This document shows, piece by piece, positions 25,835-35,185 of a DNA stretch of 64,000 bases (position 1 is its first letter; each line of letters starts with the position of its first letter). The position numbers and the translations under genes were made by a program. The notes under the pieces are model-generated. The model saw only the letters and a program-made list of their open reading frames with translations, did no database searches and was not told where the DNA came from. Where the stretch lies: positions 2,976,501 to 3,040,500 of the forward strand of contig NZ_CP108514.1 of the NCBI RefSeq assembly GCF_035989305.1, given 5' to 3'. Origin of the DNA: Streptomyces sp. NBC_01233 (GTDB taxonomy: Bacteria > Actinomycetota > Actinomycetes > Streptomycetales > Streptomycetaceae).

Positions 25835-27052
25835 GTGCCTCAACCCGAACGTGAGCATTCGCCCGCCACACACGCCGCGCATCCCGCTCCCGCCCATCCG
25901 CACACCGCGACGCTGCGCCGACTGGAGAAGTCCTCCGGCCGGCTCGCCGCCAACGCGATCGCGCGGATGGACGAGACCCTGCCGTGGTACCGGGCGATGC
26001 CACCCGAGAACCGGTCCTGGATCGGCCTGGTGGCGCAGGCCGGCATCGCCGCGTTCACCGAGTGGTTCCGGCACCCGGAGACCCCGCAGGCGATCTCCAC
26101 CGACGTGTTCGGGACGGCTCCGCGCGAGCTGACCCGGGCGATCACCCTGCGCCAGACCGTCGAGATGGTCCGCACCACGATCGAGGTCATGGAGACCGCG
26201 ATCGAGGAGGTGGCGGCCCCGGGTGACGAGCAGATCCTGCGCGAGGCGCTGCTCGTGTACGCCCGGGAGATCGCCTTCGCGACGGCCCAGGTGTACGCGC
26301 AGGCCGCCGAGGCGCGCGGGGCGTGGGACGCCCGGCTGGAGTCCCTGGTCGTCAACGCGGTGCTGTCCGGCGAGGCCGATGAGGGTGCACTCTCCCGGGC
26401 GGCGGCGCTGGGCTGGAACTCCCCCGAGCACGTGTGCGTGGTGCTCGGCACCGCGCCGGAGGGGGACAGCGAGCTGACGGTGGAGGCGATCCGGCGCGCG
26501 GCCCGCCACCACAAACTGCAGGTCCTCACCGGAGTGCTCGGGGACCGGCTGGTCGTCATCGCGGGCGGCAGCGACAACCCGATGCAGGTGGCGAAGTCGC
26601 TGATCGGGCCGTTCGCGGCCGGTCCGGTGGTGGCCGGCCCGGTGGTCTCCGACCTGCTGAACGCGACGAAGTCGGCGCAGGCCGCGGCGGCCGGGCTGAA
26701 GGCCTGTACGGCCTGGCAGGACGCCCCGCGCCCGGTCCTGGCGGACGATCTCCTGCCGGAGCGCGCGATCGCCTCCGATCCCGCTGCCAGGGAACAACTG
26801 GTGGAGGAGATCTACAGGCCACTGGAAGAGGCCGGGTCTGCGCTGCTGGAGACGCTGAGCGTGTACCTGGAGCAGGCGAGCAGCCTCGAAGGGGCGGCGC
26901 GGATGCTGTTCGTGCACCCCAACACGGTGCGCTACCGGCTGCGACGTGTGACCGACGTCACCGGATGGTCACCCTCCGATGTCCGCTCGGCGTTCACGCT
27001 GCGAATCGCCCTGATTCTCGGGCGTCTGGCCGACGGCGATCTCCAGTCCTAG
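25835..27052 (+). CDS. fasR: PucR-type regulator of fatty acid synthesis FasR
   Basis: A 405-residue regulator. The C-terminal helix-turn-helix (LLETLSVYLEQASSLEGAARMLFVHPNTVRYRLRRVTDVTGW, ~330-375) is the PucR/CdaR type; the middle holds a GGDEF-like fold (VCVVLGTAPEGD, GDRLVVIAGG). It lies directly upstream of fabD-fabH-acpP-fabF, where Streptomyces FasR is known to activate the operon and to be important for growth. Start GTG 25835 in GTGCCTCAACCC. The gap to fabD is 89 bases. Confidence 0.93.
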   Translation: MPQPEREHSPATHAAHPAPAHPHTATLRRLEKSSGRLAANAIARMDETLPWYRAMPPENRSWIGLVAQAGIAAFTEWFRHPETPQAISTDVFGTAPRELTRAITLRQTVEMVRTTIEVMETAIEEVAAPGDEQILREALLVYAREIAFATAQVYAQAAEARGAWDARLESLVVNAVLSGEADEGALSRAAALGWNSPEHVCVVLGTAPEGDSELTVEAIRRAARHHKLQVLTGVLGDRLVVIAGGSDNPMQVAKSLIGPFAAGPVVAGPVVSDLLNATKSAQAAAAGLKACTAWQDAPRPVLADDLLPERAIASDPAAREQLVEEIYRPLEEAGSALLETLSVYLEQASSLEGAARMLFVHPNTVRYRLRRVTDVTGWSPSDVRSAFTLRIALILGRLADGDLQS

Positions 27053-27054
27053 AC

Positions 27055-27075
27055 TTTTGTCGGACATCAACAATT
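27055..27075 (+). promoter_or_regulatory. Candidate FasR box upstream of fabD
   Basis: TTTTGT (27055-27060) and ACAATT (27070-27075) form an imperfect inverted repeat (TTGT/ACAA arms, 9-base spacer) in the AT-richer start of the fasR-fabD gap. Place and symmetry suit an activator site; the match to the published FasR site was not checked. Confidence 0.45.
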
Positions 27076-27141
27076 ACCCCGACGGTTCTTCGTCCCTGTC
27101 CCCACCGGCGGCCGGGACCATCCACAAGAGAGAGTGTGAGG

Positions 27142-28059
27142 GTGCTCGTACTCGTCGCTCCCGGCCAAGGCGCTCAGACGCCCGGCTTCCTGACTCCCTG
27201 GCTCGACCTCCCCGGTGCCGCTGACCGCGTCGCCGCCTGGTCCGACGCCATCGGGCTCGACCTTGCCCACTACGGCACGAACGCTGACGCCGACGAGATC
27301 CGCGACACGGCCGTGGCCCAGCCCCTGCTGGTCGCCGCGGGCCTGCTGTCCGCCTCGGCGCTGCCCGCTTCCCTGACCTTCGGTGCCGTCGCGGGCCACA
27401 GCGTCGGTGAGATCACCGCCGCCGCCTACGCCGGCGTGCTGTCCGAGGCCGACGCGCTGTCGTTCGTCCGGACCCGCGGTCTCGGCATGGCCGAGGCCGC
27501 CGCCGTCACCGAGACCGGCATGGCCGCGGTCCTCGGCGGTGACCGCGACGTGGTCGTCGCCCACCTGGAGAAGCTGGGTCTGACCCCGGCCAACATCAAC
27601 GGCGCGGGCCAGATCGTGGCCGCCGGCACCATGGAGCAGATCGCTGCCCTGGAGGCCGACAAGCCCGAAGGCTCCATGAAGGTCGTCGCCCTCAAGGTCG
27701 CGGGCGCCTTCCACACGCACCACATGGCCCCCGCGGTGGCCACGCTGGAGAAGGCCGCCGAGGCCCTCTCCCCGGCGGACCCGGTGCTGAAGTACGTCTC
27801 GAACAAGGACGGCCTTGTCGTCACCACGGGCGCCGACGTCGTCGCCCGCCTGGTCGGCCAGGTCGCGAACCCGGTCCGCTGGGACCTGTGCATGGAGACG
27901 TTCGCCGAACTGGGCGTCACGGGGATCATCGAGCTCTGCCCCGGTGGCACCCTGACGGGTCTGGCCAAGCGCGCGCTGAAGGGCGTACCGAGCGTGGCTC
28001 TGAAGACCCCGGACGATCTCGACAAGGCCGCGGCGCTCGTCGCCGAACTGACGGCCTGA
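27142..28059 (+). CDS. fabD: Malonyl-CoA:ACP transacylase
   Basis: A 305-residue enzyme that moves malonyl from CoA to acyl carrier protein. It has the GQGAQ motif (~9-13), the active-site GHSVGEITAA with Ser87, and AFHTHHM with the catalytic His near residue 190. The final NPVRWDLCMETFAELGVTGIIELCPGG is the usual end of the fold. Start GTG 27142 gives the usual MLVLVAPGQG. First gene of the operon; fabH follows after 19 bases. Confidence 0.97.
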   Translation: MLVLVAPGQGAQTPGFLTPWLDLPGAADRVAAWSDAIGLDLAHYGTNADADEIRDTAVAQPLLVAAGLLSASALPASLTFGAVAGHSVGEITAAAYAGVLSEADALSFVRTRGLGMAEAAAVTETGMAAVLGGDRDVVVAHLEKLGLTPANINGAGQIVAAGTMEQIAALEADKPEGSMKVVALKVAGAFHTHHMAPAVATLEKAAEALSPADPVLKYVSNKDGLVVTTGADVVARLVGQVANPVRWDLCMETFAELGVTGIIELCPGGTLTGLAKRALKGVPSVALKTPDDLDKAAALVAELTA

Positions 28060-28078
28060 GAGAAGGAGCCCACACAGC

Positions 28079-29083
28079 ATGTCCAAGATCAAGCCGGCCA
28101 AGGGCTCCCCGTACGCCCGCATCCTCGGAGTCGGCGGCTACCGCCCGACCCGCGTGGTGCCCAACGAGGTCATCCTCGAGACCATCGACTCGTCCGACGA
28201 GTGGATCCGCTCCCGCTCGGGCATCGCGACCCGGCACTGGGCCTCGCCCGAGGAGACGGTCGCCGCGATGTCGGTGGAGGCCTCGGGCAAGGCGCTGGCC
28301 GATGCCGGTGTCTCCCCCGAGCAGATCGGTGCCGTGATCGTCTCGACGGTCTCGCACTTCAAGCAGACTCCGGCCGTCGCGACCGAGATCGCGCACCGGA
28401 TCGGCGCGGTCAAGCCCGCCGCCTTCGACATCTCCGCGGGCTGTGCCGGTTTCGGCTACGGTCTGACCCTGGCCAAGGGCATGGTGGTGGAAGGTTCGGC
28501 GGAGTACGTCCTCGTCATCGGCGTGGAACGGCTCTCGGACCTGACGGACCTGGAGGACCGTGCGACGGCCTTCCTGTTCGGCGACGGCGCAGGTGCCGTG
28601 GTCGTCGGTCCCTCGGACGAGCCGGCCATCGGCCCCACGGTGTGGGGTTCGGAGGGCGACAAGTCCGACACGATCAAGCAGACCGTGCCGTGGGACGAGT
28701 TCCGCACCAAGGACACCGCCGAGAAGTTCCCGGCCATCACGCAGGAGGGCCAGGCGGTCTTCCGCTGGGCCGTCTTCGAGATGGCCAAGGTGGCCCAGCA
28801 GGCGCTCGACGCCGCCGGGATCACCGCGGACGACCTGGACGTCTTCATTCCGCACCAGGCGAACATGCGGATCATCGACTCGATGGTGAAGACTCTGAAG
28901 CTGCCGGAGCACGTCACGGTCGCCCGTGACGTGGAGACAACCGGCAACACGTCGGCCGCCTCGATCCCGCTCGCTATGGAGCGGCTCCTGGCGACCGGAG
29001 CGGCGAAGAGCGGCGACACCGCGCTCGTCATCGGCTTCGGGGCGGGACTCGTCTACGCCGCGACGGTCGTTACCCTCCCCTAG
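28079..29083 (+). CDS. fabH: 3-oxoacyl-ACP synthase III
   Basis: A 334-residue ketoacyl synthase that starts fatty acid chains by condensing an acyl-CoA (often branched in Streptomyces) with malonyl-ACP. The catalytic triad is visible: Cys122 in SAGCAGFGYG, His259 in IPHQANMR, Asn290 in TGNTSAAS. AGAAGGAG lies about eight bases before ATG 28079. Length is normal. Confidence 0.97.
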   Translation: MSKIKPAKGSPYARILGVGGYRPTRVVPNEVILETIDSSDEWIRSRSGIATRHWASPEETVAAMSVEASGKALADAGVSPEQIGAVIVSTVSHFKQTPAVATEIAHRIGAVKPAAFDISAGCAGFGYGLTLAKGMVVEGSAEYVLVIGVERLSDLTDLEDRATAFLFGDGAGAVVVGPSDEPAIGPTVWGSEGDKSDTIKQTVPWDEFRTKDTAEKFPAITQEGQAVFRWAVFEMAKVAQQALDAAGITADDLDVFIPHQANMRIIDSMVKTLKLPEHVTVARDVETTGNTSAASIPLAMERLLATGAAKSGDTALVIGFGAGLVYAATVVTLP

Positions 29084-29138
29084 GGCCGGGATCCACATCC
29101 CGGTCCGTCTACCCAGTTACCCAGAGAAGGAGCGCCAC

Positions 29139-29387
29139 ATGGCCGCCACGCAGGAAGAGATCGTCGCCGGTCTCGCGGAGATCGTCAACGAGATCGCGGG
29201 CATCCCGGTCGAGGACGTCCAGACCGAGAAGTCCTTCACCGACGACCTGGACGTCGACTCGCTGTCCATGGTCGAGGTCGTCGTCGCCGCCGAAGAGCGC
29301 TTCGACGTCAAGATCCCGGACGAGGACGTCAAGAACCTCAAGACGGTCGGCGACGCCGCGGACTACATCGCGAAGCACCAGGCCTGA
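29139..29387 (+). CDS. acpP: Acyl carrier protein
   Basis: An 82-residue acidic carrier protein. The phosphopantetheine site is DVDSLSMVE with Ser41. Ribosome site AGAAGGAG before ATG 29139. Carries growing acyl chains between FabD, FabH, FabF and the reductases. It is followed by a small hairpin before fabF. Confidence 0.98.
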   Translation: MAATQEEIVAGLAEIVNEIAGIPVEDVQTEKSFTDDLDVDSLSMVEVVVAAEERFDVKIPDEDVKNLKTVGDAADYIAKHQA

Positions 29388-29404
29388 GCCTGACGAGCGT
29401 TTGT

Positions 29405-29422
29405 CGCCACCTGGCGGTGGCG
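29405..29422 (+). promoter_or_regulatory. Hairpin between acpP and fabF
   Basis: CGCCACC (29405-29411) pairs with GGTGGCG (29416-29422) around a 4-base loop. There is no U-run. It could slow decay of the acpP part of the message or weaken read-through to fabF, giving more ACP than synthase. Confidence 0.55.
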
Positions 29423-29466
29423 CCGTGACAATTCAGCACCCCCTGAGACGTGGAGAAAGAATTCCT

Positions 29467-30732
29467 GTGAGCCCGACCAATCGCACCGTGGTCGTCACCG
29501 GTATCGGCGCAACCACTCCGCTGGGTGGCGACAGCGCTTCGACCTGGGAAGGTCTGCTTGCCGGCCGTTCCGGCGTAACGCCCCTGGAGGGCGAGCGCTT
29601 CGCCGAACTCCCGGTACGCATCGCCGCCCGTGCCGCCGTGGACCCGAGCGAGGTCCTGCCCCGGCCGCTGGCCCGCAAGCTCGACCGCTCGGCGCAGTTC
29701 GCCGTCATCGCGGCGCGCGAGGCGTGGGCCGACGCCGGCTACACCGCCCCGGCGGGCGAGGACGAGAAGATCCGGCCCGAGCGCCTGGGCACCGTGATCG
29801 CCTCCGGTATCGGCGGTGTCACCACCCTGCTCGACCAGTACGACGTACTGAAGGAAAAGGGTGTGCGCCGGGTCTCCCCGCACACCGTCCCCATGCTCAT
29901 GCCGAACGGCCCGTCGGCCAACGTCGGCCTGGAGGTCAACGCCCAGGCGGGCGTGCACACTCCGGTCAGCGCCTGCGCCTCCGGCGCCGAGGCCATCGGC
30001 TACGCCGTCGAGATGATCCGTACCGGCCGTGCCGACGTGGTCGTCGCGGGCGGCACCGAGGCGGCGATCCACCCGCTGCCCATCGCCGCGTTCGCCAACA
30101 TGATGGCGATGTCCAAGAACAACGAGAACCCCGAGCAGGCCTCCCGTCCGTACGACAAGGGCCGTGACGGCTTCGTACTGGGCGAGGGCGCGGGCGTCGT
30201 CATCCTGGAGTCCGCCGAGCACGCCGCCGCGCGCGGCGCCCGGGTCTACTGCGAGGTGCTGGGCCAGGGTCTGTCCGCGGACAGCCACCACATCGCGCAG
30301 CCGGAGCCGACCGGCCGCGGTGTCGCGGCCGCGGTGCAGAACCTGCTCGACAACACGGGTCTCGACCCGGCCGAGCTGGTCCACCTGAACGCGCACGCCA
30401 CGTCGACCCCGCAGGGTGACACGGCCGAGCTGAAGGCCCTGCGCAAGGTGCTGGGCGACGACCTCGACCACATCGCGATCTCCGCGACCAAGTCGATGAC
30501 CGGTCACCTGCTGGGCGGAGCGGGCGGTATCGAGACCGTCGCGACCGTGCTGGCGCTCTACAACCGGCTGGCCCCGCCGACGATCAACATCGACGACCTC
30601 GACGAGGACATCGACGCGGACATCGTGCGCGGCGAGCCCCGCAAGCTGCCGGCCGACGGCCCGATCTCCGCGATCAACAACTCCTTCGGCTTCGGCGGTC
30701 ACAACGTGACGCTCGCCTTCCGCAGCGTCTGA
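29467..30732 (+). CDS. fabF: 3-oxoacyl-ACP synthase II
   Basis: A 421-residue condensing enzyme that elongates acyl-ACP chains. Catalytic residues: Cys170 in VSACASGAEA, His310 in NAHATSTPQGD, Lys342 and His347 in ATKSMTGHLLGG. NNSFGFGGHN near the end is the oxyanion/gate loop. GTG 29467 is preceded by GGAGAAAG. It is the last gene of the operon; a strong terminator follows. Confidence 0.97.
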   Translation: MSPTNRTVVVTGIGATTPLGGDSASTWEGLLAGRSGVTPLEGERFAELPVRIAARAAVDPSEVLPRPLARKLDRSAQFAVIAAREAWADAGYTAPAGEDEKIRPERLGTVIASGIGGVTTLLDQYDVLKEKGVRRVSPHTVPMLMPNGPSANVGLEVNAQAGVHTPVSACASGAEAIGYAVEMIRTGRADVVVAGGTEAAIHPLPIAAFANMMAMSKNNENPEQASRPYDKGRDGFVLGEGAGVVILESAEHAAARGARVYCEVLGQGLSADSHHIAQPEPTGRGVAAAVQNLLDNTGLDPAELVHLNAHATSTPQGDTAELKALRKVLGDDLDHIAISATKSMTGHLLGGAGGIETVATVLALYNRLAPPTINIDDLDEDIDADIVRGEPRKLPADGPISAINNSFGFGGHNVTLAFRSV

Positions 30733-30749
30733 TCCCGTACTGCACGACG

Positions 30750-30785
30750 AAGGGCCCCGCACAGCGACTGCTGTGCGGGGCCCTT
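30750..30785. terminator. Strong bidirectional terminator of the fab operon
   Basis: AAGGGCCCCGCACAGC (30750-30765) pairs perfectly with GCTGTGCGGGGCCCTT (30770-30785) around a 4-base loop; CGACG and CGTCG extend it with one interruption. It lies between the converging fabF and DUF3145 genes. Confidence 0.9.
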
Positions 30786-30799
30786 CGCGTCGTACGGGG

Positions 30800-31294
30800 T
30801 CAGACCACCTGGTGGAGCCAGCGGACGGGCGCGCCCTCGCCCGCGTAGCGGAAGGGCTCCAGTTCGTCGTCCCAGGGCTTGCCGAGCAGTTTGGCGATCT
30901 CCGCCTCCAGGTCGGTCTCGCCGCGCGCGGACCGGGCGAGGGCGGCGCGCAGCCGGTCCTCCGGGATCAGGATGTCGCCGTGCATGCCGGTGACGGCGTG
31001 GAAGATGCCGAGCTCCGGGGTGGAGCTGTAGCGCTCGCCCTCGGCGTTCGGGCACGGCTCCGCGGTCACCTCGAAGCGCAGCAGGTGCCAGCCGCGCAGC
31101 GCGGAGGCGAGTTTCGAGGCGGTGCCCGCTTCGGCCTGCCAGGAGAACTCGGCTCTCCAGGTGCCCGGGGAGGCGGGCTGCCTGATCCAGTCGAGGTTCA
31201 CCCGCACCCCGAGCACGCCCGCAACAGCCCATTCCACATGCGGGCAGAGCGCGCGCGGTGCGGAATGCACGTACAGAACTCCACGTGTCGTCAC
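30800..31294 (-). CDS. DUF3145 domain protein
   Basis: A 164-residue soluble protein matching the actinobacterial DUF3145 family, which often lies next to fabF in Streptomyces. Conserved-looking parts are GVLYVHSAPRALCPHVEWAVAGVLG, LRGWHLLRFEVTAEP, ELGIFHAVTGMHGDILIPEDRLR and PWDDELEPFRYAGEGAPVRWLH. No known catalytic motif; function unknown. Start ATG 31294 has GGAGG upstream. An unusually AT-rich stretch (31321-31384) lies upstream and may hold its promoter. Confidence 0.9.
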   Translation of the reverse strand: MTTRGVLYVHSAPRALCPHVEWAVAGVLGVRVNLDWIRQPASPGTWRAEFSWQAEAGTASKLASALRGWHLLRFEVTAEPCPNAEGERYSSTPELGIFHAVTGMHGDILIPEDRLRAALARSARGETDLEAEIAKLLGKPWDDELEPFRYAGEGAPVRWLHQVV

Positions 31295-31543
31295 CGGGAC
31301 CTCCAGTGGTGGACGAGGTCGGGAATAAACTCCAGAAAACGGACAGTATGTGACGTGATGTAATGTAACGGAAATTATTTGACATTGCGCTACGGGACCT
31401 GCGGCCGAAACGCCACGGGAAAAAGCTACCGTGCGCCAGGGGTCATGGTGTGACGTACGGTCGCTCCAAGGCCCGTAAACACAGAGCTTTCACTCAGCAG
31501 GACCCCCCGAACGATGCGGGGGCGACAAGGAGGAACCCTTCCC

Positions 31544-32440
31544 ATGCGCACCACCGCTCCGCGCCGCCGCGCGCGCCGGATCCTCGCGGGCGCGGGTGCG
31601 GCGGTCGTGCTGCTGGTCGGCACGGCAACGGGGTGCGGCTCGGGCGGGTCGGGCGGCGAGGGCGAGCGCGGGGCGCAGGCCGCTCCGCGCTGGAACACGG
31701 CGCCGGCCTCGGTCGCGGCCGTGGGCGACTCCATCACACGTGGTTTCGACGCCTGTTCGGTCCTGGCCGACTGCCCGGAGGTCTCCTGGGCCACCGGGAA
31801 CGACCCCGCGGTCCGCTCCCTCGCCGCCCGGCTGCTCGGGGACGCCGAGGTGCCCGCACGCAGTTGGAACTACGCGGTGACCGGCGCACGGATGGCGGAC
31901 CTGCCGGGACAGCTGGCGGGGGCCGCCGCGCACAAGCCCGACCTGGTCACGGTCATGGTGGGCTCGAACGACGCCTGCCGGCCCACGGCTTCGTCGATGA
32001 CGCCGGTGGCGGAGTTCCGGGACGGATTCGAGAAGGCCCTCGCCGGGCTCCGGGCCGCGTCCCCCTCCTCCCAGGTGTACGTCTCCAGCGTGCCGGACCT
32101 CCAACGGCTGTGGGAGCAGGGCAAGGACCTCCCGATGGTGCGGCAGATCTGGAAGCTGGGCATCTGTCAGTCGATGCTCGCCGACCCGCTGTCGGCGGCG
32201 ACGGGGGCGACGGCCCGGCGCGAGCAGGTGCGGGCGCGCGTGGTCGAGTACAACGAGGTGCTGCGCGAGGTCTGCGCGAAGGACGCGCTGTGCCGCTACG
32301 ACGGCGGGGCGGTGTTCCAGTACCCCTTCGCGGCGGATCAGTTGAGCCGCTGGGACTGGTTCCATCCGGGCAAGGACGGACAGGCACGGCTGGCGGAACT
32401 GGCGCACCGCCAGGTGACGGCCGCCGAACCGCCACGTTGA
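31544..32440 (+). CDS. SGNH/GDSL hydrolase lipoprotein
   Basis: A 298-residue exported hydrolase. Twin-Arg-like basic start (RRRARR), hydrophobic core and lipobox around LLVGTATGCGSG mark a lipoprotein. Catalytic blocks: VAAVGDSITRGFD (block I, Ser), YAVTGARMADL (Gly), VTVMVGSNDACR (Asn), and DWFHPGKDGQ (Asp/His). Cys residues in the mature part could form disulphides. ATG 31544 has AAGGAGGA at a good distance. Acts outside the cell, likely as esterase or lipase; substrate unknown. Confidence 0.88.
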   Translation: MRTTAPRRRARRILAGAGAAVVLLVGTATGCGSGGSGGEGERGAQAAPRWNTAPASVAAVGDSITRGFDACSVLADCPEVSWATGNDPAVRSLAARLLGDAEVPARSWNYAVTGARMADLPGQLAGAAAHKPDLVTVMVGSNDACRPTASSMTPVAEFRDGFEKALAGLRAASPSSQVYVSSVPDLQRLWEQGKDLPMVRQIWKLGICQSMLADPLSAATGATARREQVRARVVEYNEVLREVCAKDALCRYDGGAVFQYPFAADQLSRWDWFHPGKDGQARLAELAHRQVTAAEPPR

Positions 32441-32467
32441 CGCCGCTGTGCACGGAGGGCCCGGGGG

Positions 32468-32499
32468 CTGGGGGCACCTCCCAGCGGTAGCCGGGGGAG
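32468..32499. repeat. Streptomyces-type dispersed palindrome
   Basis: CTGGGGGCACCTCCCAGCGG... to GGGGGAG is an interrupted palindrome of a kind I recall being repeated in intergenic gaps of many Streptomyces genomes. It lies 27 bases past the GDSL lipoprotein stop and may also act as a terminator. Confidence 0.6.
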
Positions 32500-32575
32500 T
32501 CAGGGCTCGCCCCCGGACCGGCTTTCAGGGGTGTTTCAGGGGTGATTTCCGGCCATTTCCGACGGTTACGGTGTG

Positions 32576-35032
32576 TTACGCGATGTCGAGCGTGGCCGTC
32601 AGCCGCGTGTCACCGTGCGAGTGGCTCGCGCGGACCTCGTAGGCGCCGCCGATCCGCTGCCAGCCGGAGGTCTCCTGATCCCAGATCTCGAAAGCCCGGG
32701 CGGGCAGGGCGATCACGGCCTCGACGGTCTCACCGGGTCCCGCCGAGACGCCCGCGAAGGCCGCCAGCCAGCTCGCCGGGCGCTCCACGGGGTCGCAGAC
32801 GGGGGCGAGGTAGACCTGGACGACCTCGCGGCCGGGCCGGGTACCGGTGTTGGTGAGGCGGACCCGGACCGTGTCGGCGGTGGCCTCCAGGGACTCGTAC
32901 GCCCAGTCGGTGTAGCCGAGGCCGTGCCCGAAGGGGAAGGCGGGGGCCACGCCGTGCTTCTCGTAGGCCCGGTAGCCGATGAAGAGCCCCTCCCGGTACT
33001 CCAGGCGCCCCTCGGTGGGGACGACTTCGGTGACGGGCGCGTCCGCGAACCGCGCGGGCCACGTGGTGGGCAGCCGCCCGCCGGGCTCCGCGTCGCCGAG
33101 GAGTACGTCGGCCAGCGCGGCCCCACCCTCCTGCCCGGGGAACCAGGTCAGCAGCACGGCGGCGACGTCCTCGCGCCACGGGAGCTCCACCGGGGAGCCC
33201 GCGTTGACGACGACCACGGTGTTCGGGTTGACGGCGGCGACGGCGCGCACCAGGTCGTCCTGGCGGCCCGGGAGGGTGAGGTCCTGCCGGTCGAAGCCCT
33301 CGGACTCCACGCGCTCGGTGGTGGCGACGACCACGACGGCGGTGTCGGCGACGCGGGCGGCCGCCACGGCCTCGGCGATCAGCTCGTCGGCGTCGCTCCG
33401 CGGGCCGAGGTGGAGCAGCGAGAACATGATCGCCTTGAGCGGTAGCGCTGACACGTCGGGGACCTGGTAGGTCAGCGACACCTCGACGGGCTCGCCCTCG
33501 GTGACGGTGACGCGGGCGCGCTCGCTGGGGGCCCCGAAGAAGGCCTCGAAGGGGTCGGCCTCGTTGCCCATCTCCTGGACGCCCTCCCAGAGGGTCCGCC
33601 CGTCGACCGCGAGGCTGAAGGCGCCCAGTCCGCGGGTGCCGAAGGCGTGCTCGCCGCTCTCACGCGGGAGGAACGTACCGCAGACCTCGATGCTCGCCAT
33701 GGTCTCGTACGTGGCGCCGGCGGGCAGGTCGTCCCCGATCCACTGGACCTGGCCGGTCGGCAGACTGCCCTCGCCGATGACGGCGCCGGAGGCGTCGCGG
33801 CAGACGGCGCGGAGCTCGAAGCCCTTGTCGGCGGGGACCGGTTCGTCGGAGGGGTCGGCGCCGACGGTGAAGGTCAGGGCCCCGTCCGGGAGGGCGGCGG
33901 TGAGGCCGTCGAGCGGGGAGACGATCCGCTCGGGGAAGACGGTGGCGCTGCCGCCGCCGAGGACGCGGGCGTCACGGGCCGCGGCGCCGGAGAGGGCGAC
34001 GGTGCGGCCGGCGGAGGCGTCGAGCGGCAGGGCGGCGCTCCTGCCGGGCACGGCCTCGTTGCGCACGAGGACGAAGCCGCGGGCGGCGAGCTCGCGGGCC
34101 AGCGCCTGGCCGTCGACCGGGGCCGGGGCGGCCTCGACGACGGCGGGCGCGCCCTCCAGGGCGCCGACGCGGGCGGCGAGGCGCAGGACGTTGCGCACGG
34201 CGTCGTCGACGACGGACTCGGGGACCTCCCCGGCGCGGACGGCCCCGGCGAGGGCGGGCCCGTAGACGGTGGTGGGGCCGGGCATGGCCACGTCCAGGCC
34301 GCCTTCGATGTCGCCGGTGGTGGAGCGGGCGGCCATCCAGTCGGAGACGTTGTACCCGTCGAAGCCCCATTCGCCGCGCAGGACCTCGTTCACCAGGTAC
34401 CGGTGCTCGGTCATCGTCGTGCCGTTGACCTGGTTGTAGGCGGTCATGATGCCCCACGGGTGGGCGTTCGCGACGATGGCCTCGAAGGGTGCCAGGTACA
34501 GCTCGCGCAGCGGGCGCGGGGCGATGACGGAGTCGACGGTGAACCGGTCGGTCTCGGCTTCGTTGCCGGCGAAGTGCTTGACGGTGGCGCCGACCCCGCC
34601 GTCCTGGACGCCGTTCACGTAGCCGCTGCCGATGACCCCGGTGAGGTACGGGTCCTCGGAGTAGCACTCGAAGTGGCGGCCGCCGAGCGGGGAGCGGTGC
34701 AGGTTGACGGTGGGTGCGAGCAGGACGTGGACGCCCTTGCGGCGGGCCTCCTGGGCGAGGAGCCGGCCGGCGCGGCGGGCGAGCTCGGGGTCCCAGGCGG
34801 CGGCGAGCGCGGTCGGGGAGGGCAGGGCGATGGACGGGTCGTCGGCGGTCCAGCGCACGCCGCGGACCCCGATGGGGCCGTCGGACATGACCAGGGACTG
34901 CAGCCCGATCTCGGGGATCGCGGGCAGCGACCACATGTCCTGCCCGGCCAGCAGTCGGGCCTTGGTGTCGAGATCGAGCCTCCCGAGCGCCACTTCGACG
35001 ACGCTGGTGCGGACCTGATCGGCATCGGTCAC
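32576..35032 (-). CDS. Beta-glucosidase, glycoside hydrolase family 3, with PA14 domain
   Basis: An 818-residue GH3 enzyme. The TIM-barrel part carries KHFAGNEAE (152-160) and the nucleophile Asp231 in GFDGYNVSDWM. The second alpha/beta domain starts near residue 315 and a PA14 insertion spans ~390-530 (GELPTGQVQWIGDDL to VSLTYQVPDV). A fibronectin-III-like end follows (LTNTGTRPGREVVQVYL). No signal peptide, so cytoplasmic cleavage of imported oligosaccharides is likely. It is divergent from a TetR gene that probably controls it. Confidence 0.93.
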   Translation of the reverse strand: MTDADQVRTSVVEVALGRLDLDTKARLLAGQDMWSLPAIPEIGLQSLVMSDGPIGVRGVRWTADDPSIALPSPTALAAAWDPELARRAGRLLAQEARRKGVHVLLAPTVNLHRSPLGGRHFECYSEDPYLTGVIGSGYVNGVQDGGVGATVKHFAGNEAETDRFTVDSVIAPRPLRELYLAPFEAIVANAHPWGIMTAYNQVNGTTMTEHRYLVNEVLRGEWGFDGYNVSDWMAARSTTGDIEGGLDVAMPGPTTVYGPALAGAVRAGEVPESVVDDAVRNVLRLAARVGALEGAPAVVEAAPAPVDGQALARELAARGFVLVRNEAVPGRSAALPLDASAGRTVALSGAAARDARVLGGGSATVFPERIVSPLDGLTAALPDGALTFTVGADPSDEPVPADKGFELRAVCRDASGAVIGEGSLPTGQVQWIGDDLPAGATYETMASIEVCGTFLPRESGEHAFGTRGLGAFSLAVDGRTLWEGVQEMGNEADPFEAFFGAPSERARVTVTEGEPVEVSLTYQVPDVSALPLKAIMFSLLHLGPRSDADELIAEAVAAARVADTAVVVVATTERVESEGFDRQDLTLPGRQDDLVRAVAAVNPNTVVVVNAGSPVELPWREDVAAVLLTWFPGQEGGAALADVLLGDAEPGGRLPTTWPARFADAPVTEVVPTEGRLEYREGLFIGYRAYEKHGVAPAFPFGHGLGYTDWAYESLEATADTVRVRLTNTGTRPGREVVQVYLAPVCDPVERPASWLAAFAGVSAGPGETVEAVIALPARAFEIWDQETSGWQRIGGAYEVRASHSHGDTRLTATLDIA

Positions 35033-35185
35033 GGCCGTGCCTCCTCGTTGAGTGCGGTGGTGCGGTGCGGTGCCCCCATCGTGGACCTGTTACCTGTTGA
35101 ACGGTAGGGTTCGTAATTCTTTCGTGACATCAGGGTGACGTACGGTCCTGCTGGCAGGTGTCGTACGGGAAGGGGTGCCGGGGCG

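Noticed and set aside
35033..35185. Operator for the TetR/GH3 pair
   Set aside because: ACCTGTTGAACGGT and CGTACGG words are weakly symmetric, but no dyad was clear enough to call.
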